A stretch of 50,993 bases of DNA, from the NCBI GenBank assembly GCA_023257655.1, contig JALRBQ010000061.1:1-50993 (forward strand), in the 5' to 3' direction. Position numbers and translations under genes: made by a program. Under the pieces are notes generated by a model. That model had not been told where the DNA came from and made no database searches. It was given only the letters and a program-made list of their open reading frames with translations. Positions 46,559 to 50,993 of this stretch are shown here, in pieces. This DNA comes from Pseudomonadales bacterium. GTDB taxonomy: Bacteria > Pseudomonadota > Gammaproteobacteria > Pseudomonadales > Pseudohongiellaceae. Positions within the stretch are counted from its first letter, which is position 1. Every line of letters begins with the position of its first letter.

Positions 46559-48391
46559 TTACTCGACTGTCACTGACTTCGCGAGATTACGCGGGTGATC
46601 TACGTCCGTCCCCTTGGTAATCGCAACATGGTAGGACAATAACTGCAGCGGGATCGTGAAAACCATAGGATCGAGAATTTCCGGGCAGTGAGGCACATTT
46701 ATTACCCTGCAACTCTTGTCACTCTGGAATTTGATGCTGACATCGGCGAACACGAACAGCTTTCCGCCTCGCGCACTCACTTCGGAGAGATTTGCCTTCA
46801 GTTTTCCTAACAGATCATTGTTGGGAGCAACCGCAATTACCGGCATATTGCTATCGACAAGTGCGAGTGGCCCGTGCTTCAACTCTCCTGCAGGATAGGC
46901 TTCGGCATGAATATAGGAGATTTCTTTCAGCTTCAGTGCTCCTTCCTTCGCGACCGGATAGTGAATGCCCCGGCCCAGATACAGGCTGTGATTCTTGTCG
47001 GCGAATTGCTTCGAGACCTCCTCGATTTCTGTGTCGAGCTTCAGAGTGTTCGCGATACACGCCGGGAGCTTGCCGAGGTCCTTTACCAGCTTCGCTTCCT
47101 GAGCGGGTGTCAGTCCGGTACGCCGAGCGATGGCGATTGAGAGGATCAACAACAGGCTGAGCTGTGTCGTAAATGCCTTCGTCGACGCCACACCGATCTC
47201 GCGACCGGCCTGGGTTAACAGACAGAAATCCGACTCGCGGACCAATGAGCTGGTGGCGACATTGCAGATGGACAGGCTGGCGATGTATTCGCGTTGCTTG
47301 GCGTAACGCAACGCCGCCAGTGTGTCGGCCGTTTCTCCGGACTGAGACACTGTTACAAATAAGGTATTCGGCTGCACAATGATATCGCGGTAGCGGTAAT
47401 CGCTGGCGATGTCCACAGAGCATGGGATACGGGCAATGGATTCGAGCCAGTACTTTGCCACCTGCCCGGCATGGAAACTGGTGCCACAGGCAACTATCTG
47501 GACCGCCTTGACCTTGTCGAAGATACCCTTGGCCTTTACGCCGAACGCTTCCTCAAGTACGCGAGTATCACTGATACGCCCGGCGAGCGTATCGCGCAGC
47601 ACCTTGGGCTGCTCGTAGATCTCCTTCAGCATGAAGTGCTTGAATTCGCCTTTCTCTGCGGTGGCGTTATCGCCGCGTACGGTTGTGACAGGGCGATTGA
47701 CTTTCTTGTCTCCGTGCCAGATCTCGTAGGTGGTCAATGTGACCTTGGCGATATCGCCCTCTTCCAGATAGACAAAGCGGTCGGTGACGGGACCCAGTGC
47801 CAGGGGATCGGAGGCGACAAAGTTTTCGCCAATGCCGATGCCGATTACCAGCGGGCTGCCACTACGAGCTGCGATGATCTGGTCGGGTTGCGAGTTATCG
47901 ATTACGCAGAGGCCATACGCACCGTGGAGTGTTTTGACAGTTTTCCTCACAGCGTCGAGCAGGCTAACCTTTCCGCCGTTGTGCGTCTGATGAATGAGAT
48001 GGGCAATGACTTCCGTATCCGTATCACTCTTGAACACGTAGCCAGCCTTCTTCAGCTTTTCGCGCAAGGGTTCAAAGTTTTCGATGATGCCGTTATGGAC
48101 GATCGCTATGTCATCAGATTTATGCGGGTGCGCGTTTGCCACGGTGGGCTTGCCATGCGTCGCCCAGCGCGTGTGGGCGATACCGAGACTACCTGAGGCC
48201 CTGGATTTTCCACAGGCGTCAACCAGCTTCTGCACTTTTCCCACCGCCTTGATGAAGGCCAATTTATGGCTGCCGGTGTTGATTAGTGCCAGGCCCGCCG
48301 AGTCGTAGCCACGATATTCCAGACGCTTGAGTCCCTCCAGCAAGATACCTGAGGCCTCACGTTCTGCGATAACTCCTACAATTCCACACAT
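46559..48391 (-). CDS. glmS: Glutamine-fructose-6-phosphate aminotransferase (isomerizing)
   Basis: Makes glucosamine 6-phosphate, the first step of UDP-GlcNAc synthesis. The 610 residues contain the N-terminal nucleophile CGIVGVIAER (Cys after Met removal), the glutaminase domain (AHTRWATHGKP, HNGIIENF), and two SIS domains (VACGTSFHAGQVAKYWLE, VTVSQSGETADTLAALRYAK), ending DVDHPRNLAKSVTVE. AGGA eight bases before ATG 48391. It is the second gene of glmU-glmS, in the order seen in Pseudomonas relatives. No glmS riboswitch is expected in this lineage and none was seen. Confidence 0.97.
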   Translation of the reverse strand: MCGIVGVIAEREASGILLEGLKRLEYRGYDSAGLALINTGSHKLAFIKAVGKVQKLVDACGKSRASGSLGIAHTRWATHGKPTVANAHPHKSDDIAIVHNGIIENFEPLREKLKKAGYVFKSDTDTEVIAHLIHQTHNGGKVSLLDAVRKTVKTLHGAYGLCVIDNSQPDQIIAARSGSPLVIGIGIGENFVASDPLALGPVTDRFVYLEEGDIAKVTLTTYEIWHGDKKVNRPVTTVRGDNATAEKGEFKHFMLKEIYEQPKVLRDTLAGRISDTRVLEEAFGVKAKGIFDKVKAVQIVACGTSFHAGQVAKYWLESIARIPCSVDIASDYRYRDIIVQPNTLFVTVSQSGETADTLAALRYAKQREYIASLSICNVATSSLVRESDFCLLTQAGREIGVASTKAFTTQLSLLLILSIAIARRTGLTPAQEAKLVKDLGKLPACIANTLKLDTEIEEVSKQFADKNHSLYLGRGIHYPVAKEGALKLKEISYIHAEAYPAGELKHGPLALVDSNMPVIAVAPNNDLLGKLKANLSEVSARGGKLFVFADVSIKFQSDKSCRVINVPHCPEILDPMVFTIPLQLLSYHVAITKGTDVDHPRNLAKSVTVE

Positions 48392-48442
48392 GCTTGATTT
48401 CCTGCCTGGCCCAGCCAGTTCAAAGCTATTGACTGATAACGA

Positions 48443-49831
48443 CTATTTCGCGGGTTTCACCGGTCTTTTCCAGCCCGCAATATTGCGTTGCTTGCCTCGT
48501 CCAACGGCGAGATTGCTTTCCGGGACGTCGGTGTTGATTGCCGACCCCGCAGCGATGAACGCATTTTCGGCCAGTGTAACCGGCGCGATGAGTACGCTGT
48601 TGGAGCCGACAAACACATTATTGCCGATGAAAGTCTTGTGCTTGTTGACCCCGTCGTAATTGCAAATGATCGTTCCAGCACCGATGTTGACGCCCTCACC
48701 AATCTGGGCGTCGCCGAGATAGGCAAGATGACTGGCTTTTGAGCCTTTGCCCAGCACGGCGTTTTTGGTTTCAACGAAATTACCAATCTTCACGTCATCC
48801 TTGAGCACAGTACCCGGACGCAGTCGTGCATAGGGGCCGACACTGGCACCGGCGCCGATTTCGGCCCCATCGATATTTGACCCGAACAGGATCTTCGCCT
48901 TGTTGCCGATTACTGCATTCCTGATGACTGTATTGGCTTCAATCTGCACGTCATTGCCGAGCACGACCTTGCCCTCGAAGATAACATTGGCGTCGATAAC
49001 GACATCGACACCACACGTGAGTTCGCCGCGAATATCGAGTCTGGCCGGATCACGCAGTGTAACTCCCGTCTTCAATAATTCCTGTGCCCTGTTCATTTGA
49101 TAATGTCGCTCCAGTGAGGCGAGTTGTGACTTGTCGTTAACGCCCTGCAACTCCATGGCATCGGTGCTCACGAGTGGTGTCACTTCGCACCCATCCGCAC
49201 AGGCCATTGCAATGATGTCAGTGAGATAGTACTCGCCCTGCTTGTTGTTGTTGCCGAGCCGTCCCAACCAATGCGCCAGGCGCGCGGAAGGAATCGCCAT
49301 AATACCGCTGTTGATTTCGGTTATTGCGCGCTCGTCTTCCGAGGCATCCTTCTCTTCCACAATCGCCCGAACCTTGCCGTCCGCGTCACGGATTATGCGT
49401 CCCAATCCGGCAGGAGTCGGTGTTTCCAGTGTCAGCAGGGCGATGCTGCTGGCATGCGCATTCTGCAACAACTCTTTCAGTGTTGCTGTCTTGATGAGCG
49501 GCACATCGCCATAGAGTACAAGTGTGAGATTGTCCGTCTGGGAGGTATCGATGCCTGGTAGTGCCTGCTGAACGGCATGCCCGGTCCCAAGCTGTTGTTC
49601 CTGTAACGCCCAGTGCAACGCCGGGGTATCGGATTGCGCCGTAAAATGCTGCTTGATGGCATCCGCGCCATAACCAATGACGACATGTAGCGCGGGGTTG
49701 TCGAGCGCGGCCGCAGCCGCAATTACGTGCGCCAGCATCGCCTGACCACCGATTTCATGCAAGACCTTGGGCTTCTGCGAGTACATGCGCGTGCCCTTGC
49801 CAGCTGCAAGGATTACTACATCGAGAGTCAT
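48443..49831 (-). CDS. glmU: Bifunctional GlcN-1-P acetyltransferase / GlcNAc-1-P uridyltransferase
   Basis: Makes UDP-GlcNAc for peptidoglycan and LPS. From ATG 49831 it has 462 residues: the N-terminal pyrophosphorylase shows LAAGKGTRMYSQKPKVLHEIGG and LYGDVPLI; the C-terminal left-handed beta helix has NFVETKNAVLGKGSKASHLAYLGDAQIGEGVNIGAGTIICNYDG and the catalytic KHKTFIGNNVFVGS. The upstream open frame to 49900 is leader sequence. It is preceded by the atpC terminator and precedes glmS by 51 bases, so they form one unit. Confidence 0.97.
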   Translation of the reverse strand: MTLDVVILAAGKGTRMYSQKPKVLHEIGGQAMLAHVIAAAAALDNPALHVVIGYGADAIKQHFTAQSDTPALHWALQEQQLGTGHAVQQALPGIDTSQTDNLTLVLYGDVPLIKTATLKELLQNAHASSIALLTLETPTPAGLGRIIRDADGKVRAIVEEKDASEDERAITEINSGIMAIPSARLAHWLGRLGNNNKQGEYYLTDIIAMACADGCEVTPLVSTDAMELQGVNDKSQLASLERHYQMNRAQELLKTGVTLRDPARLDIRGELTCGVDVVIDANVIFEGKVVLGNDVQIEANTVIRNAVIGNKAKILFGSNIDGAEIGAGASVGPYARLRPGTVLKDDVKIGNFVETKNAVLGKGSKASHLAYLGDAQIGEGVNIGAGTIICNYDGVNKHKTFIGNNVFVGSNSVLIAPVTLAENAFIAAGSAINTDVPESNLAVGRGKQRNIAGWKRPVKPAK

Positions 49832-49898
49832 AGCCTGGCCATTCTTGATAGCGGGATTTCCGGAAGATCGGGGGCGTACTGTTCTGTTAGAGAATAGC

Positions 49899-49927
49899 AA
49901 AAAAAAAGGTAGCCAGTGCTACCTTTT
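49899..49927 (-). terminator. Rho-independent terminator of the atp operon
   Basis: On the minus strand AAAAGGTAGC-ACTG-GCTACCTTTTTTTTT: a stable stem and long T-tract 26 bases beyond the atpC stop codon. Confidence 0.88.
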
Positions 49928-49952
49928 CTTCCGAGATGTGCGCCGTTACGGC

Positions 49953-50366
49953 TTACTTCTTGATTTGTCTGAGAGCACGCAACTGGGCAGCGGCTTCGGC
50001 CAGCTGGGCAGCGGCGGCAGAGTACTCGAACTCAGCGCCCTGATTGGCTATCGCGCGTTCGGCTTCTTCCATCGCTTGCAGCGCAGCGGCTTCATCCACG
50101 TCGTCTGCGCGCAATGCGGTATCGGCGAGCAGGGTGACGACGCCTCGTTGTACTTCAAGAAAGCCGCCGGAAACGTAGAAAATCTCTTCTTCTCCACCGG
50201 CCTTGACGAGTCGTACTGGACCCGGAATCAGGGCTGTCAGCAAGGGTGCGTGACCGGGTGTCACACCCAAATCACCTATCGCGCCCGCCGCCACAACCAT
50301 CTCCACCAGGCCGGAAAAGATGCTGCGCTCGGCACTTACTATGTCGCAATGCATTGTCATGGACAT
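49953..50366 (-). CDS. atpC: F1Fo ATP synthase epsilon subunit
   Basis: Regulatory/coupling subunit of 137 residues. The N-terminal beta-sandwich starts [66 protein letters not shown] follows. The C-terminal helical hairpin ([38 protein letters not shown]) that can inhibit the motor is present. It follows atpD by 32 bases and ends the operon at the terminator above. Confidence 0.97.
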   Translation of the reverse strand: MSMTMHCDIVSAERSIFSGLVEMVVAAGAIGDLGVTPGHAPLLTALIPGPVRLVKAGGEEEIFYVSGGFLEVQRGVVTLLADTALRADDVDEAAALQAMEEAERAIANQGAEFEYSAAAAQLAEAAAQLRALRQIKK

Positions 50367-50398
50367 GTTGGTTACCTGTATTCCCGTTGCTCCGCTAC

Positions 50399-50993
<595 letters not shown>

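Overview
The window is chromosomal DNA of a gammaproteobacterium. Intact cmoA/cmoB, slmA, hexR, rpoH, trmB and the block coaBC-algC-argB-slmA-pyrE-rph-yicC-gmk-rpoZ-spoT-ridA-recG all point there. The gene order is closest to what I remember of Pseudomonas and its relatives (Pseudomonadales/Cellvibrionales in the broad sense). Genus cannot be fixed from the sequence. No tRNA, rRNA, CRISPR array, prophage or complete insertion sequence was seen. No gap between genes exceeds about 300 bases.

Layout. 1-2.9 kb: end of rpoH with its terminator, a DUF423 membrane protein, then thiS-thiG-trmB. 2.9-4.3 kb: a small accessory pair, a TetR regulator and a SnoaL-like protein, each behind a promoter carrying the same palindromic operator. 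4.5-7.3 kb: a secreted unknown protein facing a minus-strand run (methyltransferase, YgjP-type metalloprotease, split-barrel protein). 7.4-9.1 kb: cmoA-cmoB for wobble-uridine modification. 9.3-10.3 kb: a RAYT-like Y1 transposase relative with an altered HUH motif. 10.4-11.7 kb: rpmB-rpmG and radC on the minus strand. 11.9-25.4 kb: the housekeeping block for coenzyme A, sugar phosphate, arginine, pyrimidine and RNA metabolism, stringent response, recombination and ubiquinone. It lacks dut, which I would expect between coaBC and algC.

25.4-34 kb: glutaryl-CoA dehydrogenase facing away from uvrD, then a TRAP transporter whose binding protein is encoded on the opposite strand from its membrane subunits, with a thioesterase translationally coupled to the large permease. 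33.7-36.4 kb: small stress and unknown genes, including the 3' remnant of a GFA-family gene. 36.5-44.3 kb is the most accessory-looking part: a PQQ-type dehydrogenase, DUF486, a frameshifted Rap1a/Tai-like gene, a DUF2975/HTH pair with twin operators, a di-heme cytochrome c peroxidase gene broken by a TGA in its signal peptide, a membrane-anchored DUF6152 protein and small DUF1801/VOC/YdeI proteins. 44.4-51 kb: a FemAB-like protein, hexR, glmU-glmS and the atpD-atpC end of the ATP synthase operon.

The signals most worth following are the TetR/SnoaL operator pair with a predicted leaderless regulator mRNA, the TGA-interrupted peroxidase with the nearby single-base frameshift, the RAYT protein with a lost catalytic histidine, and the twin operator of the DUF2975/HTH pair. 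No large undescribed multi-gene system is evident. Start codons were adjusted from the longest open frames where ribosome-binding sites or family alignment from memory favoured a shorter protein.
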